The notes beneath the pieces were generated by a model that did no database searches, had not been told where the DNA came from, and saw only the letters and a program-made list of their open reading frames with translations. Made by a program: the position numbers and the translations under genes. A stretch of DNA of 64,000 nt from Rouxiella badensis (lineage in GTDB: Bacteria > Pseudomonadota > Gammaproteobacteria > Enterobacterales > Enterobacteriaceae). Below are positions 38,218 to 47,353 of the stretch, one piece after another (the first letter of the stretch is position 1; every line of letters starts with the position of its first letter). The stretch is taken from positions 216,268 to 280,267 of the forward strand of contig NZ_MRWE01000001.1 of the NCBI RefSeq assembly GCF_002093665.1, written 5' to 3'.

Positions 38218-39183
38218 ATGAGTAAACCGATCCAAATGGAACGCGGCGTCAAATACCGCGATGCTGATAAGATGGCGTTAATCCCGGTGAAAACCGTGGT
38301 CACAGACCGGCAGGAAATGCTCCGCAAGCCGGCCTGGATGAAAATCAAACTTCCTGCTGACTCCTCTCGTATTCAGGGCATTAAAGCCGCACTGCGCAAA
38401 AACGGCCTGCACTCTGTTTGTGAAGAAGCCGCCTGCCCTAACCTTTCAGAGTGTTTTAACCACGGTACGGCCACCTTCATGATCCTCGGTGCCATCTGTA
38501 CCCGTCGCTGCCCGTTCTGCGACGTTGCACACGGACGTCCGGTTGCGCCAGACGTCAACGAGCCGGAAAAGCTGGCACAGACCATTGCCGATATGGGTCT
38601 GCGTTATGTGGTGATTACCTCGGTTGACCGCGATGACCTGCGCGACGGCGGTGCTCAGCACTTTGCCGACTGCATCAGCGCCATCCGCGAGAAAAACCCG
38701 ACTATTAAAATTGAAACGCTGGTTCCCGACTTCCGTGGACGTATGGACCGCGCGTTGGAAATCCTCAATGCGACGCCACCCGACGTGTTCAACCACAACC
38801 TGGAAAACGTCCCGCGCGTTTACCGCCAGGTTCGTCCGGGCGCAAACTACGAGTGGTCATTAAAGCTGCTTGAACGCTTTAAGGAAGCGCACCCTGAGGT
38901 GCCGACCAAATCGGGTCTGATGGTAGGTCTGGGTGAAACCAACGAAGAAATTCTTGAAGTGATGCGCGACCTGCGCCGTCACGGCGTAACCATGCTGACG
39001 CTGGGCCAGTACCTACAGCCAAGCCGTCACCATCTGCCGGTACAACGTTACGTTAGCCCTGAAGAATTTGAATACATGAAGGAAGAAGCGTTGAAGATGG
39101 GCTTCACCCACGCAGCCTGCGGTCCTTTCGTGCGTTCGTCATACCACGCCGATCTTCAGGCCAAGGGGATTGAAGTTAAGTAA
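38218..39183 (+). CDS. lipA: Lipoyl synthase
   Basis: 321 residues, identical in length to E. coli LipA. Radical-SAM enzyme inserting two sulfurs into octanoyl domains. The auxiliary cluster motif C68-x4-C73-x5-C79 and the radical-SAM cluster C94-x3-C98-x2-C101 are visible, as is the C-terminal SSYHAD serine ligand region. A TATAAT at about 38115 lies in the 178-base gap after lipB. The LysR gene ybeF that separates lipB and lipA in E. coli is absent. Confidence 0.97.
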   Translation: MSKPIQMERGVKYRDADKMALIPVKTVVTDRQEMLRKPAWMKIKLPADSSRIQGIKAALRKNGLHSVCEEAACPNLSECFNHGTATFMILGAICTRRCPFCDVAHGRPVAPDVNEPEKLAQTIADMGLRYVVITSVDRDDLRDGGAQHFADCISAIREKNPTIKIETLVPDFRGRMDRALEILNATPPDVFNHNLENVPRVYRQVRPGANYEWSLKLLERFKEAHPEVPTKSGLMVGLGETNEEILEVMRDLRRHGVTMLTLGQYLQPSRHHLPVQRYVSPEEFEYMKEEALKMGFTHAACGPFVRSSYHADLQAKGIEVK

Positions 39184-39219
39184 CCCGACAGTCCCGGGTC
39201 CGACTTCAACCGCCAGATA

Positions 39220-39253
39220 TAAAAAAAGCTGCTTAATTAAGCAGCTTTTTTTT
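39220..39253. terminator. Bidirectional terminator, lipA/tatE
   Basis: An A-run, GCTGCTTAA, its complement TTAAGCAGC and a T-run form a near-perfect palindrome between convergent lipA and tatE. Confidence 0.9.
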
Positions 39254-39275
39254 ATCAGATTCATTCACGAATGAA

Positions 39276-39473
39276 TTAGTCTTTGTGCTCTACGCGCTGT
39301 TCAGCCTGTGCGTCAGCTTTCGCTACCGGAGCCGGATCGTCATTCATGGCCTTTTTGAAGCCTCTCAGCGCAGCGCCCAGATCACCACCGAGTGAACGAA
39401 GTTTGCTGGTACCGAAAAGCAGCACAATCAGCACGCCGACAACTAACAGTTTAGTAATACTCAAACCTTCCAT
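39276..39473 (-). CDS. tatE: Sec-independent translocase protein TatE
   Basis: 65-residue TatA/E family protein (E. coli TatE 67). One short membrane helix (about 6-21, ITKLLVVGVLIVLLFG) with FGTSKLRSLGGDLGAALRGFKKAM amphipathic helix following; the lipA-linked position and length mark it as TatE rather than TatA. Convergent with lipA, as in E. coli. In E. coli it is a minor TatA paralogue. Confidence 0.94.
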   Translation of the reverse strand: MEGLSITKLLVVGVLIVLLFGTSKLRSLGGDLGAALRGFKKAMNDDPAPVAKADAQAEQRVEHKD

Positions 39474-39806
39474 AAATACCTTCTTTACACTGATTGCTGA
39501 ATTAAACAGCTGGAGAATAAAATCGTCGCAGTGGGCGACCTGAATTTTGTCTCTGTACGCATTATAACCATAAGCGCCATTATGAGCCTGTAAGCCCGCG
39601 CGTTAAAGCATTTCTTCGCTTTATAAATTGTTTTTTACAAAGGGAGCATACATAAATTGTGGGGGGATTATACGCCCGGGACGCCTCTGGAAACAAACCT
39701 TGCGTGCTCTCTTTAACGAGAAACCAACAGTCTTACAACAACCAAGGGGATGAGCCGAAATACATCGATGATGTCCTTCAGCGCCATCCCCTTCTATTTC
39801 AGCTCG
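39474..39806. other. Region upstream of tatE
   Basis: 333 bases. A TATAAT -10 for tatE reads leftward at 39561-39566 with a poor -35. The right half lies beyond the stop of the leftward ABC ATPase gene and has no clear terminator hairpin. This is the left edge of the accessory cluster. No tRNA, integrase or repeat was seen. Confidence 0.5.
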
Positions 39807-40592
39807 TTAAATAAAACGGCTCAGGAAGGCCTGAAAACGTGGGTGCTGCGGATTGACCAAGACTTCTTCCGGCGGCCCTTCCTCGATGACGTAACCGCCG
39901 TCCATAAATACCACCCTGTCGGCCGCTTCACGCGCAAAACCAATCTCGTGGGTCACCACAATCATGGTGAGCCCCTGATCCGCCAGGCTGCGCATCGTTG
40001 CCAACACCTCGCCCACCAGCTCCGGGTCAAGCGCCGAGGTCGGCTCGTCAAAGAGCATCAGCTTTGGCTTGATCGCCAGAGCACGGGCTATCGCCACCCG
40101 CTGCTGCTGGCCACCGGAAAGATGGCGCGGATAGGCATCGGCCTTGTCGCTTAAGCCGACTTTTTCCAACAGCGCGCGCGCATAAGCCTCGGCCTCGTGA
40201 CGACTCTGCCGGTGCACGCCTATCGGTGCCTCGATGATGTTTTGCAGTACGGTCATGTGGGGATAAAGATTGAACTGCTGGAACACCATGCCGATATCAC
40301 GACGCTGGCGTGCAATCCCCCTTTCCGACAGTTTACGCAGCTGATTGCCGTGCAGCTCGTAGCCAATCTGCTCACCGCCGACCATGATAGTGCCGCGGTC
40401 GATATCTTCCAGGTGATTGATACAGCGGAGAAAGGTCGATTTCCCCGAACCTGAAGGACCAAGAATGACCACCACTTCACTCGGCTTCACGTCGAGATCG
40501 ATGCCCTTTAACACCTCGTTGTCGCCATAGCTTTTATGCACGTTGCGGGCGGTAACCAGCAGCGGCTGACTGTCTGACAGAACCTGACTCAT
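39807..40592 (-). CDS. Polar amino-acid ABC transporter ATPase
   Basis: 261-residue ATP-binding subunit of the HisP/GlnQ class. Walker [10 protein letters not shown] (45-53), Q-loop [11 protein letters not shown], signature LSGGQQQR, Walker [16 protein letters not shown]-loop VVTHEIGFA. It overlaps the permease gene upstream by four bases. The substrate is not evident from the sequence; polar amino acid or a related amine/amide is likely from family and neighbours. Last gene of a leftward five-gene run. Confidence 0.93.
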   Translation of the reverse strand: MSQVLSDSQPLLVTARNVHKSYGDNEVLKGIDLDVKPSEVVVILGPSGSGKSTFLRCINHLEDIDRGTIMVGGEQIGYELHGNQLRKLSERGIARQRRDIGMVFQQFNLYPHMTVLQNIIEAPIGVHRQSRHEAEAYARALLEKVGLSDKADAYPRHLSGGQQQRVAIARALAIKPKLMLFDEPTSALDPELVGEVLATMRSLADQGLTMIVVTHEIGFAREAADRVVFMDGGYVIEEGPPEEVLVNPQHPRFQAFLSRFI

Positions 40593-41533
40593 ACGTCCTC
40601 CTTCTGAGCGAGATTTGGCTGGGCTATCAACGCTTTGCCCTGCGCATTCGGCTGCCGACGTTTGGCGGCCACCGTACGGCGCGTCCCTTTCGAATAGAAG
40701 CGTTCAATCGCCGACTGTCCAACATTCAGAATCGAAGTTATCAAGAGATACCAGATAACCGCGACCATCAGCATCGGCACCACTTCGAAGGTGCGGTTAT
40801 AGATAGTCTGCACCGAATACAGCAGGTCACCCATCGCGATAACGCTCACCAGCGAGGTCGCTTTTATCATGCTGATCAACTGGTTGCCGGTAGGCGGAAT
40901 AATCGAACGCATGGCCTGTGGAATAATAATGCGGCGCAGCGCGCGACCCCGACTCATACCAAACGCCTGGGCGGTTTCAGCCTGACCATTATCCACGGAC
41001 AACAAACCGGCGCGGATGATCTCAGCCATGTAGGCCGCTTCGTTGAGCGCCAAACCGGCGATAGCGGCGGTCAGTGGGGTGATCAGGTCATTGGTATTCC
41101 AGGTCGCAAAGCTCGGGCCAATAAACGGCAGACCCATGGCGACGTGCGGGAACAGCGTAGACATATTGTACCAAAACAGCAGTTGTACCAGCAGCGGCGT
41201 ACCACGAAAGAACCAGACGTAGAGGCCAGAAAGGCGGCGCAACAGCATGCTTTGCGACAAACGGCCCACCGCCAGCAGCAGTCCGAGCAGCGTACCCAGC
41301 AGCATCGAGACCACGGTGAGACCCAGCGTGACGCCCAGACCGCGAATGACCGAGGCCTCGGTAAACCACTGCGCCACGACGTGCCACTCAAAGTTTGGGT
41401 TACGGGCTACGCTAATGACCACATCAGCGGCGAGGATCAGGACAATTATCCAGGCGATCCAACGTCCGTAGTTACGCGGCGCGTGTGCAAACTCGACGTT
41501 GCGTCGTGGATCGGGGGACGTTTTCTCGGTCAT
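40589..41533 (-). CDS. Polar amino-acid ABC transporter permease
   Basis: 314-residue HisM/GlnP-type permease with an extra N-terminal cytosolic segment (about 1-25) and a first helix at about 25-45. It has the [16 protein letters not shown] segment and the EAA loop ([30 protein letters not shown]). The C-terminus is a basic tail ([12 protein letters not shown]). Only one permease gene is present, so it presumably works as a homodimer. Overlaps its neighbours on both sides by four bases, so SBP, permease and ATPase are translationally coupled. Confidence 0.92.
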   Translation of the reverse strand: MTEKTSPDPRRNVEFAHAPRNYGRWIAWIIVLILAADVVISVARNPNFEWHVVAQWFTEASVIRGLGVTLGLTVVSMLLGTLLGLLLAVGRLSQSMLLRRLSGLYVWFFRGTPLLVQLLFWYNMSTLFPHVAMGLPFIGPSFATWNTNDLITPLTAAIAGLALNEAAYMAEIIRAGLLSVDNGQAETAQAFGMSRGRALRRIIIPQAMRSIIPPTGNQLISMIKATSLVSVIAMGDLLYSVQTIYNRTFEVVPMLMVAVIWYLLITSILNVGQSAIERFYSKGTRRTVAAKRRQPNAQGKALIAQPNLAQKEDV

Positions 41534-42426
41534 TTAGTTGGTTTTCCCAGGTTGATGCCAGGTGCTGTTAGCATGTTGCCTTCGAGACCCCATTTTTTCA
41601 TGATAATCGCGTAGGTGCCGTTATCAAACAGCTCCTGATAGGCGGCCAGAACCACCTTGCCGATTTCAGAATCTTTAGGAACCACGGTGCCCTGATAAAT
41701 GTCGTTAAAACCGTTGGATTTACCGGCACCTGCCAGCGTGAGCTGACCGTTAGACGCTTTGATGAAGTAAGTGAGCGGCGCCTGCGAAGAGAAGAAGGCG
41801 TCAGAGCGCTTAGAGCGCACGGCAAGAATAGAGGTCGGCTGGTCGGTAAACGACTGCACGGTGACGGCCGGTTTGCCCGCTTTTACACAGTCTTCGGACT
41901 GCTGCTTAATCACCTTCTCAGCCGACCCCGCCGCCATAACGGCAATACGCAGACCGCAGGTATCGCTCAATGACTGGATATTTTTAGGATTGCCGTTAGG
42001 AACGGCGAACGCGACGTACTCTTTGACGAAGTCGACGAAGTCATTTTTGGCCTGACGCTCAGGGTAATCACCGATAGGGCCAATGCCCAGCTGATAGCGG
42101 CCGGAAGAGATACCGGTCAAAATACCTGATAATCCACTGACCGAAGCGTGCTCAACCTTTACCCCCAACAGCTGGCCCATCGAGGTCGCCAGGTCGGCAC
42201 TCGCCCCGTCCAGCGAATCGGTGCCGGTCACGATTTCGTAGGGAGGAAAAGAACCGTTGTTCACGGAGGTCATGATGCCAGATTTCTGAATATCGGCAGG
42301 CAATTTGGCGTGCAGCGCCGGGTCCATTTTAACGACCGGAATAGAAACAGTTTCAGCGGCAAAAGCATTTACGGAAAGCAAACTCGCACTCAGAACGGCA
42401 GCACGACGAAATTGTTTTACCCTCAT
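41530..42426 (-). CDS. Amino-acid ABC transporter binding protein
   Basis: 298-residue periplasmic solute-binding protein, family 3. Signal peptide ends NAFA before AETVS (about residue 23). The mature domain shows SFPPYEIVTG (ligand-pocket aromatic), GISSGRYQLGIG and KKWGLEGN near the C-terminus. One cysteine pair (SDTCGLRI, SEDCVKAG) could form a disulfide. The ligand is unknown. It follows the Nit gene by about 225 bases on the same strand. Confidence 0.9.
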   Translation of the reverse strand: MRVKQFRRAAVLSASLLSVNAFAAETVSIPVVKMDPALHAKLPADIQKSGIMTSVNNGSFPPYEIVTGTDSLDGASADLATSMGQLLGVKVEHASVSGLSGILTGISSGRYQLGIGPIGDYPERQAKNDFVDFVKEYVAFAVPNGNPKNIQSLSDTCGLRIAVMAAGSAEKVIKQQSEDCVKAGKPAVTVQSFTDQPTSILAVRSKRSDAFFSSQAPLTYFIKASNGQLTLAGAGKSNGFNDIYQGTVVPKDSEIGKVVLAAYQELFDNGTYAIIMKKWGLEGNMLTAPGINLGKPTK

Positions 42427-42652
42427 TGTATGTCTTCCTCTGTGTAAAGCAGTGTTGTGAATGTTGTGAGTTTTTATTTTTTTAACACCTTCCGTGGTGA
42501 TGAAATCCTGAACGCCTTGCGTTTTTTACCGCCACTTCCGGCGCTGAAATGGCGGTTTGAGAAAGCGCTCCCTGGTGTTGGTTCGCGCCCTTTACTGCTC
42601 AACTGAGTGATAACGTTAGGTTGACGCGTTCAATCAGCCGTTGTGATGATAT

Positions 42653-43441
42653 TTATTTCAACTGCGGTACGTCGAAGCAGCGGTTTTCCAGCACCGGCAA
42701 GACTTTGCGGGCATGGGCCAGACGTTCCCTTTCAATGTCGGCAAAGACCAGCGCAGGCGCTTCGGCCGCGCGGGCGATGGCAACGCCGAGCGGATCAACC
42801 ACCATACTGTTGCCGATATTACGTTCACCACACTCGCCCACGGCCACGATGTAGCTGGTATTTTCCAGCGCACGCGCGGTGACCAGCACTTCCCAATGCA
42901 TCTCTTTGAGCGGGCCTTTAACCCAGGCGGCAGGAAGCACCAACACTTCGGCACCGTCGAGCACCAGGCGGCGGGCCAGCTCTGGGAAACGCACGTCGTA
43001 GCAGGTCATCAAACCGACTTTAAAACCAGCAACGTCGACCAGCGGCGGCACTTCAGTGCCCGGATTGACGTTTCTGGACTCCTGCATATTGAAGGCATCG
43101 TACAGGTGAAGTTTGCGATATTCGGAAATGATTTCGCCATTTCTAATAGAAATCAATACGTTGAATGCACGACCGTCTGGTGTTGGCGTATGAATGCTCA
43201 TCATGGTGGTCAGTGCGTTGCCTTTGCTGGCGGCCAGCAGCTTACTCACGAAAGGACCATCCAACGGCTGTGCAGCTTTCAATACCAGATCGGGATCGGT
43301 GATATCACGCGCCAAAATACCCTCTGGCAGCACCAGTAAATCAGCACCCGCCTCGCGTGATTTTGCCATCAGCGACAAACAGGTTTCGACGTTGGCTTCC
43401 CATTCGCGGGAAACGGCAAACTGGCCTAATGCGACTTTCAT
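42653..43441 (-). CDS. ybeM: Nitrilase-superfamily amidase (YbeM/Nit type)
   Basis: 262-residue carbon-nitrogen hydrolase with the Glu-Lys-Cys triad E41 (VLPEG), K111 (YRKLHLYD) and C147 (TCYDVRFPE). Length equals E. coli YbeM, which lies between tatE and crcB and hydrolyses deaminated glutathione; similarity is clear but moderate. Here it sits between a leaderless binding-protein-like gene and an ABC importer, all leftward, suggesting the amide substrate may be imported. Either metabolite repair (Nit1-like) or omega-amidase activity is possible. Confidence 0.85.
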   Translation of the reverse strand: MKVALGQFAVSREWEANVETCLSLMAKSREAGADLLVLPEGILARDITDPDLVLKAAQPLDGPFVSKLLAASKGNALTTMMSIHTPTPDGRAFNVLISIRNGEIISEYRKLHLYDAFNMQESRNVNPGTEVPPLVDVAGFKVGLMTCYDVRFPELARRLVLDGAEVLVLPAAWVKGPLKEMHWEVLVTARALENTSYIVAVGECGERNIGNSMVVDPLGVAIARAAEAPALVFADIERERLAHARKVLPVLENRCFDVPQLK

Positions 43442-43500
43442 TCTTACTCCCCTCGCCTTTTAAGGCGTAAAAGTATATTTGGTGAAGGGTTCACCCAATG

Positions 43501-44457
43501 TTATTTGGCGTAAGCCGGGAACAGAGACGCAGGCGTCAAACGCTCGGCGGTAATTCCCTGAACATAAAGCTCATTGGCAAAGTCGTCGATCATTTTTTTA
43601 TTCTGCTCGAAGCCGTTGTCGTTCCAGTTCACCGGCAGGTCGACCACGGTGCGGCGGATATCGTCCAACAACCAAGGCGTGGTGTCGGCATATTTCGCAC
43701 GCTTGTCCATCCAGACGTTGTAAGACTTGTCGATAATTTTGCTTAATGCGTCGGCCAGCCAAGGGTGCTCGGCCGCCACGTCCGACTTGATAGCCAGAAT
43801 ATGCATGCCAGGCACGTAGCCGACACGGTTAAAGTACTCCAGCTCTGCCTGACGGAAATCCGGCTGCAGCTGACGGAAACCGGAACCCGGTTTGAAGAAA
43901 CCTTCCGGCATGAACGGCGTGAATACCGCATCAAGCCAACCTTCCTTCAGCAGTTCCATCATCGGGCGCTCGCCAGGACAGGCTTCAATACGCCCCTCGC
44001 GACCAAAGCCGTTTAGGCGATCGACGATAGGATGCGATTCAGTCAGACGCCCCGCGTACCAGTAAGCGTCGTCAATACCCACTCCGTCCACGCCCAGCAC
44101 GGTGCGGGTCCAGGTGTTGCCGGAATCTTGCCAGCCGGTCACGCCAATGCGTTTACCCGCCAGTTCTGAAATTTTGGTCAACGGGCTGTCATCACGTGTG
44201 ATGATGCAGCGTTGTCGAAAGCCACGCATCAGGAAATGCGGCACGGCCAGTACGTCGTCTTCACCCCGTGCGCGGCCCTGTGCATAACGGCTGAAGGAGA
44301 TCTCAGCGGCGTCATACTGTTCGCTGGTCGCTAAATCGCCTACCAGCGTCCCTACCCGGTCAATCTCGAGATTGAACCCTTCAGCCTTCACATCGCCCAA
44401 TGCCAACGGCGTAAAATAATCCCAATCGCGAACTGCCAGCCTGATAGTAATCGCCAC
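43501..44457 (-). CDS. Leaderless type-2 binding-protein-like protein
   Basis: 318-residue protein of the family often annotated as ABC substrate-binding protein or 4,5-dihydroxyphthalate decarboxylase. It has a type-2 periplasmic-binding fold (LAVRDWDYFTPLALGDV start, SRYAQGRARGEDD, GKRIGVTGWQDSGNTWTRTVL, MHILAIKSDV) but no signal peptide or lipobox: it starts MAITIRLAVRD and is presumably cytosolic. First gene after the divergent MocR regulator and 59 bases ahead of the Nit gene. It could be an enzyme on an aromatic acid or a sensor; not decidable here. Confidence 0.75.
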   Translation of the reverse strand: MAITIRLAVRDWDYFTPLALGDVKAEGFNLEIDRVGTLVGDLATSEQYDAAEISFSRYAQGRARGEDDVLAVPHFLMRGFRQRCIITRDDSPLTKISELAGKRIGVTGWQDSGNTWTRTVLGVDGVGIDDAYWYAGRLTESHPIVDRLNGFGREGRIEACPGERPMMELLKEGWLDAVFTPFMPEGFFKPGSGFRQLQPDFRQAELEYFNRVGYVPGMHILAIKSDVAAEHPWLADALSKIIDKSYNVWMDKRAKYADTTPWLLDDIRRTVVDLPVNWNDNGFEQNKKMIDDFANELYVQGITAERLTPASLFPAYAK

Positions 44458-44634
44458 GTCTTTCCCCTTAATGTCGGCAAAATTGCTTATTTACACATGG
44501 AGCCTGTCCGAGCGGAGAGCTTTCACACCTGACCCAATGTGATTATTTTATCGCCTCCGTTGACTAAGTTTGATACTAATAGCTTAAATTAATATGTACA
44601 ATAGAATCTTTGTTACTGAACAAAAGGTGATTTA

Positions 44635-45978
44635 ATGGGTGAGAGCCTGAGAGAGAAAGTGCTTGATGCAGAGTGGTTTGCAGGCCATTTGCAGGACAGA
44701 TCGATGCGCGGCATTGCCATTGAGACCGCCGCGATGATCCGTTCTGGCGTGATTGAAATCGGCACCCACCTCCCCGCCGTGCGCGAGCTGGCTCAGGCGC
44801 TCGGCGTCAGTCCTGCCACCGTGTCAGCGGCGTGGGGGCAGCTGAGACGCCAAAAAGTTATCGCCGGCAGAGGCCGCAACGGGGTGTGGGTGTGTGGCGA
44901 TACGCTCTCCCCGCGCCCTGCACGATTCGAGAAAATCGGCAACTTTGGCGACAATATCATCGCCGATATGACGCTGGCCTCGCCGGATCCCGAGCTCCTG
45001 CCTCGTTTGAACCAGGCATTGCTTAGCAGCGTCGAGACTGAAAATCTCAACAGCTATCAGCGCGAAGCCATTTCTCAGGTGCTGCTTGATGCCGTACAGC
45101 CAAGTTGGCCCTATGCAGCAGACGCGTTTATGGCCGCCGACGGCGGTTTCGATGCCATGAACCTGACGCTGCAAACGCTGATTATGCAAGGCTCGGTCGT
45201 CGCGATTGAGGACCCGACCGCGACCCGCTTGCTGGACATGCTGGACAACATTGGTGCCCAGGTGATTGCGGTGAAATGCGACGAGTTTGGTCCTGTCCCT
45301 GATTCTCTGCTGGCGGCATTAAACAAAAATCCGGCGGCATTTATTTATCAGCCGCGCACACACTCGCACTGTGGGCATATCGTCAGCGCGGAACGCATGG
45401 CGCAGATGGCCGCTATTTTACAGAACAGTCAGACGCTGATTATTGAAGATGACGGAATCGGTGAGCTGGCCTGCACTGAACCGCGCAGCATGGGGTCTTT
45501 CTTGCCGAAGCGAACCGTGCATGTACGATCATACTCTAAAGCCTACGGACCGGATCTGCGGATGGCGGTTATCTCGGGATCCCATGATTTAATCAAGCAG
45601 ATCAAATCGTTCCGTAATTTTGGTGCAGGATGGTCGAGCCGAATCCTGCAACACGCGCTGGCGTGGCTGATTAACGATCCGGTCACTCAGGAAGGGATCG
45701 CCGAAGCGAAGAAAGTCTATGCGCAACGTCGTCAGGCGCTGGTCGATGCGCTGGCGGTTCGCGGGATCCACCTGCCGAAACGCGAGGGGCTTTCCGTGTT
45801 GATTCCGGTACCCTCGGAGCAGTTTGCGCTGGTAACGCTGGCCGCACGTGGCATTGCCGTGCTGCCCGGCGAACGCAGCCGAATCGGGCCTGGGCAGTTT
45901 ATTCGCGCCAGCACCAGCCTGATGCGTTTGGATCAGGTCGACACTATCGCCGACACGATTGCGCTGGCCATGGGCTGA
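44635..45978 (+). CDS. MocR-type PLP-dependent GntR regulator
   Basis: 447-residue fusion of an N-terminal GntR winged helix (about 20-85; LPAVRELAQALGVSPATVSAAW) and an aminotransferase fold-I domain (about 105-447). PLP lysine K302 in SYSKAYGPDLR, and Asp of the PLP nitrogen contact in IIEDDGIGEL (about 271). MocR proteins sense an amine or amino compound through PLP and commonly control a divergent operon, here the leftward cluster. The 177-base gap contains ACTAA repeated 12 bases apart (44563, 44575), a possible direct-repeat site. Confidence 0.9.
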   Translation: MGESLREKVLDAEWFAGHLQDRSMRGIAIETAAMIRSGVIEIGTHLPAVRELAQALGVSPATVSAAWGQLRRQKVIAGRGRNGVWVCGDTLSPRPARFEKIGNFGDNIIADMTLASPDPELLPRLNQALLSSVETENLNSYQREAISQVLLDAVQPSWPYAADAFMAADGGFDAMNLTLQTLIMQGSVVAIEDPTATRLLDMLDNIGAQVIAVKCDEFGPVPDSLLAALNKNPAAFIYQPRTHSHCGHIVSAERMAQMAAILQNSQTLIIEDDGIGELACTEPRSMGSFLPKRTVHVRSYSKAYGPDLRMAVISGSHDLIKQIKSFRNFGAGWSSRILQHALAWLINDPVTQEGIAEAKKVYAQRRQALVDALAVRGIHLPKREGLSVLIPVPSEQFALVTLAARGIAVLPGERSRIGPGQFIRASTSLMRLDQVDTIADTIALAMG

Positions 45979-46028
45979 GGCCTGTAATCTTCAGGAAAAC
46001 GTCAGAAAAGCCTCAGATAAAAATCAGA

Positions 46029-46454
46029 TTAGCGCAGGCGCTTGATCAAGTACTTAGGCGACTCTTCATACTCCGCGCGGGCGTAAAACTGGTGTGCCCG
46101 CACGCGGCGTGAATGGCTGTGAACCTCCATACGGTCGCAGCCACGCTCGCTGGCCAAACGTTCTGCCTCATCGAGAAGACGCTGGCCGATGCCCGCACCG
46201 CGGTGCTGGTCGCTGACGCAAAGATAGCTAATTCGGCAAAAATCGCCTGCGAGCGGCAGCTGAGGAATAAAATGCAGCGATATGAACCCACATACCTGCT
46301 CGTCAATGACAGACACCCACAGCACGCTGTCGGGATTGCCCTCCATGCGGATAATTTGCTGAGCGATACACTCGACGCTGGCTGGATAATCCAAATCTGC
46401 GAGCAGCCGGACCAATGCGGCCGCGTCGGCCGTTTGCGCATCACGAATGATCAT
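46029..46454 (-). CDS. GNAT acetyltransferase
   Basis: 141-residue GCN5-related N-acetyltransferase. Acetyl-CoA loop QHRGAGIGQRLL (84-95) after the motif-A strand YLCVSD, and a C-terminal FYARAEYEESPKY segment. Substrate unknown. Convergent with the MocR gene with about 50 bases between; immediately right of it is the fluoride riboswitch of crcB. A long antisense frame overlaps it but lacks family features. Confidence 0.85.
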   Translation of the reverse strand: MIIRDAQTADAAALVRLLADLDYPASVECIAQQIIRMEGNPDSVLWVSVIDEQVCGFISLHFIPQLPLAGDFCRISYLCVSDQHRGAGIGQRLLDEAERLASERGCDRMEVHSHSRRVRAHQFYARAEYEESPKYLIKRLR

Positions 46455-46567
46455 CTTTGTTCCTTAAACTCGGGCTAATGCTTGGGTTAATACTACACAA
46501 TCAAATTCAACTTCGGTAATATCATGGGCTCATTGTTTAAGCCACGGCTTGTTCAGTGCTCAAGCAG

Positions 46568-46690
46568 TTGGAGATGACATTCCTCCCAAACCGCCTTTAC
46601 CGGCTAATGATGTCTACGCAATCTCATAGAGAGGTTCGTAGCATGACGCCGGGACCTTTCTGAACATCCACTTTTATATGAAAGGCATTT
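46568..46690 (+). promoter_or_regulatory. Fluoride riboswitch and expression platform
   Basis: TTGGAGATGACATTCCTCC, AACCGCC and TAATGATGTCTACG reproduce the crcB motif order GGAGATGGCATTCCTCC ... AACCGC ... TGATGATGCCTAC. The conserved G-C of GATGGC/GATGCC is replaced by A-T in both partners (GATGAC/GATGTC), a compensatory change. Downstream, CTACG (46614-46618) can pair with CGTAG (46637-46641), and CCTTTC (46655-46660) with GAAAGG (46680-46685), the latter containing the crcB ribosome site, suggesting translational control. Confidence 0.88.
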
Positions 46691-47074
46691 ATGTTTAACA
46701 CCTTCCTTGCAGTATTAATTGGCGGCGGTGTGGGCAGTGTTGCCCGCTGGTTCATCAGCTTAAAACTCAACCCGACCACCTCCCTGCTGCCGATTGGAAC
46801 ACTGACGGTCAATCTGGCGGGAGCGTTTATCATCGGCCTGGGCATCGCTATTTTCAACCGCATGACCCACCTTGACCCGGTGTGGAAAATGCTGCTAACC
46901 ACCGGATTCTGCGGCGGTATGACCACCTTTTCGACCTTTTCGCTAGAAGTGGTGTACATGCTGCAAGACGGACGCTTCGGCGCGGCGCTGCTTAATATTG
47001 CCCTCAACCTGTTTGGCTCGCTGGCGCTGACCCTGCTGGGCTTCATGCTGGTGAGTTGGTACACCGGGCATTAA
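46691..47074 (+). CDS. crcB: Fluoride ion channel CrcB (Fluc)
   Basis: 127-residue four-helix membrane protein that exports fluoride as an antiparallel dual-topology dimer. The pore Asn N41 (TVNLAG) and the [13 protein letters not shown] motif (72-84), including the pore phenylalanines F80 and F83, are present. Ribosome site AAAGG six bases before the ATG. The fluoride riboswitch upstream confirms the role. In E. coli crcB and cspE are convergent neighbours; here three genes intervene. Confidence 0.97.
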   Translation: MFNTFLAVLIGGGVGSVARWFISLKLNPTTSLLPIGTLTVNLAGAFIIGLGIAIFNRMTHLDPVWKMLLTTGFCGGMTTFSTFSLEVVYMLQDGRFGAALLNIALNLFGSLALTLLGFMLVSWYTGH

Positions 47075-47176
47075 TTTTGCGCATCTCCCGCTCTGATTTA
47101 ATGTTTCCTTAACGTTCGGCAGCGATACTAGCCTCAGTTTATTACAGCATAATGTCTAGATAACCTGAGGCTAACG

Positions 47177-47269
47177 ATGTTTTCATTCCCGACAACGGCC
47201 AGCGAAATCACGACTTCCGTTTTTTGCCTGGCTGTGGTGTTGAGCTTCCTGCATAGCTATCTGCTGTAA
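47177..47269 (+). CDS. Candidate 30-aa small membrane protein
   Basis: ATG to TAA encoding MFSFPTTASEITTS, then a hydrophobic stretch VFCLAVVLSFLHSYLL to the C-terminus: a single short membrane helix. GAGG lies seven bases before the ATG, a promoter-like CATAAT lies about 35 bases upstream, and a near-perfect terminator follows 28 bases after the stop. No family recognised. The complete promoter, ribosome site, ORF and terminator layout is the evidence; coding potential of so short a frame cannot be proven by eye. Confidence 0.55.
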   Translation: MFSFPTTASEITTSVFCLAVVLSFLHSYLL

Positions 47270-47297
47270 CCGCAGATTTCCTCGCCAAAATTCCCTT

Positions 47298-47331
47298 AAA
47301 AGAGCTTTTGTCTAAGGACAAAAGCTCTTTT
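47298..47331 (+). terminator. Terminator after small ORF
   Basis: AAAAGAGCTTTTGTC-TAAG-GACAAAAGCTCTTTT: a perfect 15-bp stem ending in a T tract. It isolates the small ORF from the TetR-MFS operon. Confidence 0.92.
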
Positions 47332-47353
47332 TGCTACATTTATAATACAATTA

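Noticed and set aside
46455..46567. Possible small gene between the GNAT gene and the riboswitch
   Set aside because: No frame with ribosome site; the stretch is promoter and leader of crcB.
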